Assembly (NCBI GenBank): GCA_903813345.2
Contig: CAIIXF020000001.1
Coordinates: 26,401,915 to 26,465,914, forward strand
From: Owenia fusiformis
Lineage: Eukaryota; Annelida; Polychaeta; Sabellida; Oweniidae
Length of the DNA: 64,000 nucleotides
Direction of reading: 5' to 3'
Part shown: positions 1 to 11,800 of the stretch, in pieces
Position numbering within the stretch: the first letter of the stretch is position 1
Layout: each line of letters opens with the position of its first letter
The notes under the pieces: generated by a model
The model's input: only the letters and a program-made list of their open reading frames with translations
The model's database searches: none
What the model was told of the DNA's origin: nothing
Program-made: the position numbers and the translations under genes

Positions 1-265
1 GTATTATTTATATTATTGGAAAATACATATTGGTTATAAATGACATATGTTTTGTGTTAGATCATGTCAGTTGATTAATGGACAATGACAGAATCAGATG
101 ATCAATGTTGTGAGCAACATTACAATTATTCGACAAATGTGTATTATACCGTTTGAATATACTATTACAAAAGCCCCATAAAACACATTTCATATTTGAT
201 TGATATTTTCCTTGATTCATACTAATTATCCCATCGAACGAAGTTCGGAGGGATATAGGGAACGC

Positions 266-350
266 CTCCGTCCGTCCGTCCGTCCGTCCGTCCGTCCGTA
301 CGTACGTCCGTCCGTCCGTACGTACGTCCGTCCGTCTGTCCGTCCGTCCG
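266..350. repeat. GTCC/GTAC tetranucleotide microsatellite
   Basis: The sequence is an almost pure run of CCGT units with two interruptions by GTAC. It sits directly upstream of a tandem array (470-1370). The same microsatellite class, in the opposite orientation, ends the array at 4908-6390, so it seems to be part of this repeat class rather than an independent locus. A long Arg/Thr/Asp-rich reading frame on the minus strand here is only the translation of the microsatellite. Confidence 0.95.
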
Positions 351-469
351 GGCGATAACTCAAATACCGTTGGCCCGATTTTGTTCATATTTTGTACACA
401 TATACCCTATGGGGGTAGAAGTTCTGCTCGAAAGCCGATTTTCAAAATGGCCGCTCAATTCAAAATGGC

Positions 470-1370
470 GGCCATTTTAGTGCTGATTTTACAGTAATTT
501 AGGTGCAATATGTAAAACTGTAATAGCAATATGTTTTAAATGTAAAAAAATTATGAAGGACATTAATAAAGCTATAAATGTAGACATTAAAGAAGCACAT
601 GGCAGCCATCTTGAAAAATGGCGGCCTTTATTCGTTATTTTATGATTTTTGCTATAACTCGAAAAGTAGTGGAGCGATTTTGTTCATATTTGGTATGTGA
701 ATACTATAAGCATTGCACACTGCCTAAAGACACTTTTGGTAGAAGGCGGCCATTTTTCAAAATGGCCGCCATTTTAACATATATTACTATAACTCGAAAA
801 GTAGTGGAGCGATTTTGTTCATATTTGGTATGTGAATACTATAAGCATGGCACACTGTCCTATGACACTTTTGGTAGAATGCGGCCATTTTGAAAAAAAA
901 ATTGAAAAATGGCCGCCATTTTAACGTATTTTACTATAACTCGAAAAGTAGTGAAGCGATTTTGTTCATATTTGGTATGTTTCATATTTCATATGTGAAT
1001 ACTATAAGCATGGCACACTGTCTAATGACACTTTGGGTAGTAGGTGGCCATTTTGAAAAATGGTCACCATTTTTATGTTTTTTACTATAACTTGAAAAGT
1101 AGTGAAGTGATTTGGTCATATTTGATATGTGAATACTCATGAGCCTTGCACACTGTCTCATGACACTTCAGATAGTAGGCAGCCATTTTATAAAAATGGC
1201 TGTCATTTTTACATTTTTTACTATAACTCGAAAAGTAGTGGAGCAATTTTGTTCATATTTGATATGTGAATACTTTAAGCATGGCACATTGTCTAATAAA
1301 ACTTTGGGGAGTAGTCAGTCATTTTGAAAAATGGCCACCATTTTTATGTGTGTTATTTTACAAGTACATG
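470..1370. repeat. Tandem array, about 135-150 bp unit, with AAAATGGCCGCC motifs
   Basis: Five imperfect copies can be aligned on the phrase ACTATAACTCGAAAAGTAG, which recurs near 650, 788, 939, 1085 and 1220. Each unit also carries a TTTTGTTCATATTTG block, a TGGCACACTG block and an inverted pair of the form GGCGGCCATTTT / AAAATGGCCGCC. Short open frames cross the array in several phases, but they are repetitive and have no domain, so I do not call them genes. Confidence 0.9.
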
Positions 1371-2862
1371 TATGCGATTTTTCAAAGATTTTATAGGTGG
1401 CTACTTAAAAGCATATTATTTCTTCTGATGACAACTTGGCTAGTGAGCAACCATTTTGAAATGGTGGCCTTTCTGGTGTGTTGTTTTATGATGTTTGCTA
1501 TATATTTCGTTTATAAAAATGCCAGCCATTTCTGTTCGATGGGATTCGCTACGCTTTGGCGTTGCCGTTGTTCTGGTTAGGATCCATGACAAAACAAACC
1601 TATCATCACATCATGAGGCAGAGGTACTATGCTCCTTTTTATTTTGAATGAACAATTATTGAATTCCCTGGACCAGATATGAACAAGGCATTTACATGAC
1701 AAAATGTCACCAATTCAATCTTAAGTCAGATTTGAATTTCTAAGAACTTGTGGATGATTTTGTGAAAAAACATTGGTCAATTTGAAGCAAGTTGAAAAAA
1801 GACCTTTCTAACCTTGATGAGGTCATTGAAGGTCAAATGACATGCCTTTGGTTTATTCAATTTGTGAGGTGTTCCACTGACTAATGCCTAGGTTACCTTT
1901 GTTCCGATTCATCAGCCGGTGCCTGGCGGTTTGAGTAGTTTGTTCAAAACTGAAAACAATTTTGAACCAAATGCTCAATCGGCCGTGTATTTTTCTGTTT
2001 GCAAATCAGAGCGAGATTAACATTGAAAAATAAGGAAAGGGGAACATTTTTAATTGAACGACCTGGTACAAAGAAACAATGAAATATAATTCAATATTCT
2101 ATACAGTTTATTTACAATTGTAAAATAGCAGTGTATACAAATATATAATCAATATTACAAATACAAGATGTATTCCAATATTATCTACATACTGTATTTT
2201 GTATGTAAAATAGATAGGTTAACTACGTTACTTATCATAACTTACAAAAGATCAAATCTATCTAATTGATTAAACCATACCCCGAGGAGCTAAAGCGGCA
2301 CACTAGGCCATTTTTGTCACCCATGGTCGATCAATGTAGTCACAAATTCAATTATAATTCATTCATCGAAGACTATTTATCAGATTGAAAATGACCCTTT
2401 TCAAAAACCTCATGAGTTGTGCTGTAATAGTTTAACATGTGAGCTAATAAAACCAGACATGGGTGATTATACCATGCATGTTTTTAATCCATTAATATGA
2501 TGCTGATTTGGCATGTATTCCATTATGAATTGTATTAAATTCTCAAACTATATTTAGTCCCAAAATATACTGAACCTACTATAGATTGAAAATGTGTATG
2601 CATGTATGTATGTGTTAAATTAGCCATTGTACATTTAGATTCACCCATTCATGATTCAACTTTCAACAAAATATAATTCACAAACATGCTTTCTTCTGTC
2701 CAACTCTGAAAGCATCGCACAGTGCACTAAAACTGATTCAATATGCAAATAATTCATGAATCATATGGAATAATGCTATGCTATTCCAACACTGTTCGCT
2801 ATAACAAGTTTACATGAACACATCAGACTATTTAGTGTTTTAAGCACTGTCAATCACAAGTC
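1371..2862. other. Intergenic DNA and probable SMC2 3' UTR
   Basis: No gene can be supported here. The right part should be the 3' untranslated region of SMC2, which is read leftwards. A minus-strand AATAAA (TTTATT on the plus strand, 2107-2112) lies about 750 bp beyond the SMC2 stop and is a plausible poly(A) signal. The left part is low-complexity, repeat-derived sequence. Confidence 0.4.
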
Positions 2863-5800
2863 TTACTGTCCTGAGGTACTAGCAAATGGGATAGCCTCTA
2901 GACGAGACTTTTTCGCCGCGGTACCATTTTTATTTTTATTTTTTCCTTTATTTTCTTTGCTAACTTCACTGGTGGCTGCACCCTTGCTGGATATGTTCTG
3001 TGTGTATCGTGACACTGTAGATACACCATCAACAAACTTTGTCTTGAATAAAACATTTGCATTGTTGAACATACCATCCTTCAGGGAGACAACGATGAAC
3101 TGGAAAAGTAGAATAAAATACTTGGGGAAATGAATCTATCTATGAACAAACTACCAGTATGTAATTACATGTTGAGCTTAAATGAGCAAATTGAAAATAT
3201 GTACAATGAAGTGAATGGCACTGACTCTCCTTACTGTGGTTTAGGAATATTTAATAAAACTGTTTAAGCATATGTGTGTGTGTAGTATCATGTTGCAGAT
3301 AAAGTATCTCACCTGTGAGTGTTTGAAATGTGTGCGCAACATCTGTCCAATATTTTGTGTGTGGGAGAGATCCAAAGCTGCATCTACCTCATCCAGAATG
3401 TACAATGGGGCAGGTTTGAACAACAACATAGCAAGGATAAGAGACAGAGCCACTAGTGACCTACAATGATGAGAACAATGAAATATCATTACATATTTCA
3501 CAAGTCATTGACTGAGATAAATGATACTGTTTGATCTGCAACATGCTTAACTTGTTTGTTAGGTTTTGAATTTTTTGAAAAAAATCTGGAAATGGTTAAG
3601 AAAAGGCTAAGAATTGTGAATCGTGAGTATAAATAACAAACTGAAGATTTTTTCTTCTTTTGTTTGTAATTTATTTAAAAACTGCTTCAAAGTAAGGAAA
3701 TTATACAACTCTGGTCTTTACCAATTTGAAGCCCCCTCAACTCAATGTTTTACTTCACAATCAGATGAGTTAAAGGTATGTTTAACAAAGGGAGGGAGGG
3801 GGGTGGGGCGGAGCACAACTTCCTGTTCAAAAATGAAATGTGTACCTCTGTCCTCCACTGAGTTCACTAAGAGAATCCTTCCAGACATCCCCAAATGCGA
3901 CTTTCACCTCAAGTCCATCCAGAACCGATGCACCATCTTGTGGAGCCAGTTTAGCACTCGTCCCAGGAAGCAGTGTAGAGAAAATAGAACCAAAGTCCTG
4001 AAAATAAACATGAATGAAATACAGTAAAGTTCCTCTAAAATATATAGATTTTTATGATTACAAGTGGTGCAAGTTTAACACTTGGCAAAAGTGCCAAAAA
4101 GGGAAAGGTCAAAAAGTATTACAAAACACACAAGAAACTTCTAAGAGCACAAAAACAAACCACAAATACTCAATTCCAACCATTCAGGAATAAATATAAC
4201 AATCCCAAAAAAATAACAAGCCCATGGGATATGTATATTTATATTGGTATATTTCATTACAAAAATATTAATAATGATACCCTTCAAAATGAATGCTTTT
4301 GTACATTGTGAGTTACCTTGCTGCAGGACATTGCATCCTCACTATAAAATGGATAATCTACTCACTTTGTTGACCTGCTCATATGCTTGCTTCAGAGCTT
4401 CATTTTTCTTTTCGTCAAGTTCAGCTATCACAGATTCTATCTTCTTTTTATCATTCAGCACTATTTTTCTTTTCTTCATTAAATCATTATACTGAAATAA
4501 TAAATTGAATGAATAATATACATATGAAAACTAAATAATATTTGCTTTAGAGCTAAAACCATTGCTCACATCCTAGTTCCTCAGCATATTAAATCTTTTC
4601 AATTCTTAAAGTATTTTTCAAGGAAGTTTACAACAATATTCCTCTTCCTTTCAAAATTAGCATAACCTGATGGATGAGAAGAAAATGGTAAGTTATATTG
4701 TGGATTACCATTACATATTTTCTCAAATGCTAATCTCATTTCCAGTTTTGCCAAAAGTGAGTCAAAATACAACACACTTCCATGATTTTAACTCTGTGAA
4801 CACCCAGAGTAACGGATATGTAAGTCACAGAATTTTTCACTAAAATGGAACACTTTGTTCGATTGACACAGAATACATATTAAAAACAAGAACACAAATG
4901 TGTACAATATGTCCCCACCAATGGGTGATCCCATCTAATGGTTATCCTGAAAATGAGTAGACAAGACTTTACTGCTACAATTTTGGAACGGAAAATGCAA
5001 AATGGCCACCTTAAAATTTACCAAGAATGCCCAAAAAATTAGTCAGTTCTAGATTTTCATACTAAGAATCATCCCTAAAAATTTGAAATTGATCTACCAA
5101 ACAGTTCACCTGAAAACACGTAGACAAGACTTTACAGGCAAGATTTTAGTACGGAAAATCCAAAATGGCTGCCTTGACATTTACCCAGAATGCCAAAAAA
5201 CTAATCAGATCTAGATTTTCATACTAAGAATCATCCCTAAAAATTTGAAATTGATCTACCAAACCCTTCACCTGAAAACGCGTAGACAAGACTTTACAGA
5301 CAAGATTTTAGGACGGAAAATCCAAAATGGCTGCCTTGACATTTACCCAGAATGCCAAAAAACTAATCAGATCTAGATTTTCATACTAAGAATCATCCCT
5401 GAAAATTTTAAATTGATCTACCAAATGGTTCACCTGAAAACGCGTAGACAAGACTTTACAGACAAGATTTTAGGACAGAAAATCCAAAATGGCTGCCTTT
5501 ACATTTATCCAGAATGCCAAAAAACGTATAAGATCTAGATTTTCATACTAAGAATCATCCCTGAAAATTTGAAATTGATCTAGCAAACGCTTCACCTGGA
5601 AATGCATAGACAAGACTTCACAGACAAGATTTTAGGACGGAAAATCCAAAATGGCTGCCTTGACATTTACCCAGAATGCCAAAAAACTAATCAGATCTAG
5701 ATTTTCATACTAAGAAACATCCCTGAAAATTTGGAAATGATCTACCAAATGGTTCGCCTGAAAACGCATAGACAAGACTTTACAGACAAGATTTTAGGAT

Positions 5801-8800
5801 GGAAAAATCCAAAATGGCCGACAATAAAAAAGTGATTATTAGTTTTTGCTGATTTCTTTTTACAAAATTAGCACATATAACTACTGTTAACAATAACATA
5901 GGCTTTTACAATAAAGTACACCTGAAATTTTTTATAAAGCTACTAAATAGTCTAAGTATGAAAACTCAAAAACACCATTCAATATGATACAAAGTATTAT
6001 CGCACGCTAACTTTTCTAAGACATTCAAAATGGCTGCCATGACTGGGCTAACAGGTCCAAAACCTAATCAGATCTAGAATCAAGTGAGTTGAACAGGATG
6101 TTAAAGTTTTAAAAGCAACAGTGAAGCCATTTTTCTTAAAGTTTGCAGACAAGGATTTTAGCATTTGACTTCAAAATGGCCGACAGGAAGTAGGTATCGA
6201 GTTGAAACTTTTTCGTCCACATCTGTATGCACTCATAAGTTATCCCTGAAAATTTGAAGGTGATATCTGTAGCGGTTTAGGAGAAAACTGCCGGACGTAC
6301 GGACGGACAGACAGACAAACAGACAGACAGACGGTCGGACGGACGCGCCTAGGCCGACAATATGGCCCCACACTATGTGGTGGGGACATAATTAAAATGG
6401 GAAATTCAGACAAATTACAGTACCAACCTGTTCCTCTGCTTTTCCTAACATGTTCATGGCCCGCATATTTACACTTTTCGATAATTTATCTTTTGTATCT
6501 TGTAGTTTTTGTATCCTTTTCCCAGCTTCTTTAGGATCTGTTGCATTAAAGTCATAGGCTGTATTAGTCTGTCCAAAATATTTTTTCTCATCAGCGATCC
6601 AATCATATTTTTGAATTAGGTGGTCAACCTGTAAAAATAAATATATGAAGGATGAGCATTGAATTCACATAATTAAATATTCATTCATTCATGTAAATGA
6701 ATCAACACAAGGAGCACATTCGTCTCGAACTCGTGGTTATGGCACCCAATCGCCTAGCCTGAACGTACTGGCGCTCAAGCCCTCTCGGCCAACTCAACAA
6801 CCCCAAAAAAGGTTGTTTTGTCAGTCGATCTGACTAGATCAATATTTTCAGCTTTCAAATAATCAATTTATACACTTTAATATATAACAAAAGGGTCACT
6901 CACCTGGTTTGCAGCATCTTTGGCGTCTTTATTGGATTTGGTGATTTTGTGTTCCAGTTCTTGTTTCTCAAGTTCAGCTTCCTGAGCCTCTTGCCCTAGA
7001 ACATGTTTCTGGTTGACACGTTCCGCTATCTCTTTATTCCTGGCATTCAATTCATCCTTCTTCTGCTTCAAAATTCTCTCAGCTTCCTTAACTTCGGCCT
7101 GCAATGATGATGTATTTTAATGGGGTTTGTTATTAGTATTAAATACAAAAGTTGAAACAAACTCTCCATACTTTTTTCAGTTTGGAAATCAAAAATAGAA
7201 GTGCAATATCTTAACAAAATTCTTGATTCAATAGTTGTGCCCAAAGGGCAAAATATGCCAATTTTTCATGATTTTCACAAATTGTTAACTTTGTGCAAAT
7301 CCAAGCTATAAAGTGGGTGCTGCATTCTTTTTATTCAGTCACTATCCTATATAAACTTTACCTGTGACTCAGCAGCAGCCTCCTTCACTTGGACCAGCTG
7401 CTCTTCAAGACCTTTGATAGCTTCTTCCACTGCAAGCAACTGTTCCTCATAACCAGCCACCTCTTTCTTCATTTCCTCCACCTCCAGACGTATACTGTCA
7501 GCCTCCTGTAGGGGAACAAACATTACAGTTTTGCTGAGTCAGATTGCAATTATTACAACTCCTATACTACAGGGATAAGGGTTCAGAAGCATTATGAAGT
7601 TTATAATTTTTTTAAAAGTAATCAAATGCATTCTATCATTGGTTTTTGGACATTTTAGCATGATACGAGGGGTGATCCAAAAGTCTTGGACGCCCTGCTC
7701 TCATTTTGTTGGTTTTGGATAAAATTACTTTAAACTTTCCAATAATAAAGACGAATGATCTAACTACTTTGTGTCCTCATTTCATGGTGAAATGATATAT
7801 TTTATGTAGTTTTCTCGATAGTTATTAATATAGTGCCACCCTGCCACCCGGAACGGTATTCGCACATGGCAACTTTCAGCCTTAAATGTTGCCACTATTT
7901 GACTGGTTTTGCAAGTCTTGACCACTATCTTTCCTTAAATTTTGAATGTTAAACCATGTTAGTCTACTTCCTTTGTTACTAGGGAACCATTTAATTGTGT
8001 CTTAATCATGATGTCACACATGGCAATGGCCGTATATGTCAAGTTCTAAGAAAATGACATCAGACAATCAACACTCATTCTGTTGACATTTTTGCTCCAA
8101 GATGGCTGCTGAAATGCAGGACATGAAAGAAATCAAAGTGGAACAAAGAATACTACAATATATTTCACTATTATTGACATTGAGCAGCTACCATATGCAC
8201 GATACAGTCAAGATATGGCTCCGTGTGATTTTCTTCCTTTTCCTCAAGTTGAAAGGAGGGTTGGAAGAAAATGTTTTTTACTCATTAGATGAGGTTTAGA
8301 GTGGCACTCCAGCAGCAGTTGTATCACATAGGCAATGGCCGTTTCATAAATGTCTTTCATTCATTGGTAAAGCGGTATGAAAAATGTGTTCAAATTCGTG
8401 AAGAATATGTTGAAAAGTCTTAATATGTGAAGATGATAATGGCAGATGACACTCAGACTGAAAATAGGAAATTCTCTGATATCATGACTGGTTTTAGGTT
8501 GTGCACCTGCACCTAAATTATTTGCCATATTATAACAGTTGTGACGTGATTTGCTATATTTAAATACCGTTCCGGGTGGCAGGGACCCGGTAGCAAAAAA
8601 TATTTAGAAAAGTAGCTAAAATATATTAGTTTCTGTTGAAACTCATACACAAAGTTGTTAAGATGTTGATCTTTATTATCTAAAAGTTTCATGTAATTAT
8701 ATTAAGAAATAGCAAAGTTAGAGCGGGGCGTCCAAGACTTTTGGATCACCCCTCGTATATATATATTTCGGCGAAGTTTGAATAAATTGTTATTAAGGAT

Positions 8801-11800
8801 GCTATTGTTTGCCAAAAAATTGTTATCTTGCATTATATATACTTGCTTATAATAGCAATTTTTATATAAAAATCAATAACCATAAAAGCAAAACTCTTTT
8901 ATTTTATTAACTTCTTATATTCCAAGCAATTTAGGTCTACACAAACCTGTTGTTTTTCTTTACTTTTCTTGTTGGATTCTTGCATCTTTTTCTTAGCTTT
9001 AGTGACAGCATCTTCTGCAGTCTTCAACTCCCTCTCCCTGACTGCCTTGGCATTGTTGACCTTCTCCTCCAGCTCTTTAGCCTTATCATTGGCTCTCTTC
9101 TGACGACCTTCCGCTTCAGCAACCGTCTTCTGATCCTCATCTAACAAATACACTCAAATTACATCATCTTTCCCCGACATTAATACCCAATGAAACAGCT
9201 GAATAACCTAAGTAAAAACAGTAAACACTTTTGACAAGGGAATGGTGAAATTAGGGTTACATAAGACGGAGACAATTTATATAGAGGACTGACAAATCCA
9301 AGGCAGTCAACGTCAAAGACATCAAAGACAACTAGACTTGTCAAATCAACTCATTCTTTCGAGTTTGAAGTCAAATATACTCATTGTATAATGAATGTCA
9401 ATATTATTGAAAAATGTTAGTCCACAAGAAAAATTACTCAAATGTCTAAAATGATGTCAGGTAGGAAAGTCTCACCAATGGTTTTCTGCATCTCATTCAC
9501 TTCCTCCATCTGTTGGTGATGAGTTCCTTGTCTCAATCTCTCTTCTAACAATTCAACCTCATGGGCCTTCAAGTCAAACTGCTGTTTCACTTCACGGAAC
9601 CTGAAATGCCACAAAATATTGTTTTATTTGCTTAAATTGTTAATCTTTATTTTAGAAATCTTTTAAAAAACATCAATTTTAAAGATATGTTTGAACGTCC
9701 TACTATTTTAACAAAAGTTGAGATTTTCAAATCATTAAATACTCCATATTAATACTTATAATAAACAGATTATTATCTGAATGCCATTGAAAAGATTGAG
9801 TAAAAGTAATAAAATTTTGACGATTCATTTATGTTCATGTTTATAACTTATTTTACGCCATGTCAGGATGTCAGGCACTATTTCTTGAAAAAGGCCTACC
9901 TTTCGGCAACCTTCTTGAGTCCATCAAGTTCTTTTTCAACCTTCTGGAAAGCTTGTTTCTTCTCATTCAGAGATTCTCTAGCTTCTTTTACATCTCCCAA
10001 TTTGGCCAGGATGGATCCAGTCTTGGGACGTGCACCTAAAATATACCATGTCAAGTGCGTTAATGGTTAATGCAGAACTTAAAGTTTCATCTGTCATTTC
10101 ATGAAGAGTATACAGCATAAAGAACATTATTAGTACATTACTTCAAATTCAGGCCTCCTAGACTTCAACTCACATGGTTGTCAGTCCCAACCTCGCTGAC
10201 CTCATTCCTCCACCCACAATGCGAATATCAGTTTTTAAGTCCTGAATGACCAGTTCTTTTCTCTCGAACTTATTTCTCCACTCGCGCATCGAGTCCCCAC
10301 ATTATGAAAACTGGTGATCATGTGAGTCGAACTCTAGGAGGGCTGAAGCTCACCTCACCCAATCTCCCAACATTGCCAAAAATCCACTACGGGCAAATTA
10401 TTGATATGACGCGCCAATTTCGTCTTATGCTTTTCACTCTAAAACCTACCGCTAGGTGTTCACGCGCTCCCGGTCTATACTTCTTGTAAAACCCGCTTTC
10501 TTGGTGAGCAGAATAGAATTGCTTAAAATTAACAGATTTTTCTGATTTTTTCAATGGTGGTACTAGGGGGTCTCTACTGCATGTTTATCTAAATTATAAG
10601 TTGCTATGGTGTCAAATGTTTTCGTCATCTTTCTGTAAATAACCTTGAAAACATCGTGAGTGCAAAATTGTTGCGTCAAACAGACATGTTTAGGTTGGTC
10701 GCAGGAGAAGCCGTTTTACACCACTGTTCTTGGACGGATTCCGAAAATAATTTCACGACAGTAATCATTATGAATGTAAGTATTAAAGTAATTAAATTCA
10801 CATCCATACTATGAGTGTAAGTTATGTTTTCTTATGTCTAAATATCGAGGAATGAACTGCGCTGGCAGTCAGAAATAAACTTTTGATGATTGAACCGTTC
10901 AATGTATAGCGTAAACTTTAGACGGACAATTCAATAACTTAATGTGAATGGATTTTTAAATAGATTTCAGATTCATGATCATATTAATATGTAGATTAGA
11001 GGGTCTTTATTTTATAATTCTATGATCTAAATGTACTGAGTAGTGGGTGCATCAACATTACGCATTGGCAACGCTTTTCTCAAGTGAAATCAGACGAAGC
11101 TCACGCGTAAACATTGACCAACGTTTGTGTTTACACAGTCGTATTTCAAAAGTAAAGCATTATTTTAAAAATCTAAAACGATACGATTGCGATTTAGAGT
11201 TTCTAGTTTTTGAATATGTGAATTTAAATTAATTTTATTTATAAATGAAAAAAATGAACCAAGGGTGAAAGTATGACTATCCATAGACGTCCTTGGACTA
11301 TCAAATCGTTCGTTTTAATGACTTGACCAAATGTAGCAAAATGTAGCAAACTGGGAAGTACATTATAAACATACGACTTTTACACACGCACGGACGTATA
11401 AGAGCCAGATAAGTACAGCTGTGCACGTTCTCCAAATAAAAGGTCTCAATCTTTCTCCATTGACGGTAACATAATAATTCTGCACCTGGAGATGCAACAT
11501 TTCGTCCAGTGCGATCGTGATCAGCGCACCTAGCGGATGGCGCGTCATATCAATAATTTGCCCGTAGTGATCAAAGGAGACAAAAGAACTTACCTCCAGT
11601 AAGAGTTCCAGCAGGATCAAATGAGTCTCCTTCAAGAGTGACACATTTCTTCATGACATCCTTGTCATATGCAACCTTCTTGGCAGAGTTCATATCTTTG
11701 CAGATCAGGGCATTCCCAAAGACATACTCCATGGCAGATCTTAGCTCAGGTTTATACTCCACCAAGCTCAGGGCTGTGTGTACATCATTTTTGCCAACCT

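Noticed and set aside
62-388. Minus-strand 108-aa frame rich in Arg-Thr-Asp
   Set aside because: It is the translation of the CCGT microsatellite and has no homology or splice context.
470-1370. Possible CRISPR array
   Set aside because: Units are long, degenerate and contiguous without unique spacers, and the genome is eukaryotic.
618-1580. Chain of overlapping plus-strand frames in the left array
   Set aside because: They repeat the same peptide in shifting frames because the DNA is a tandem repeat; there is no domain and no stable frame.
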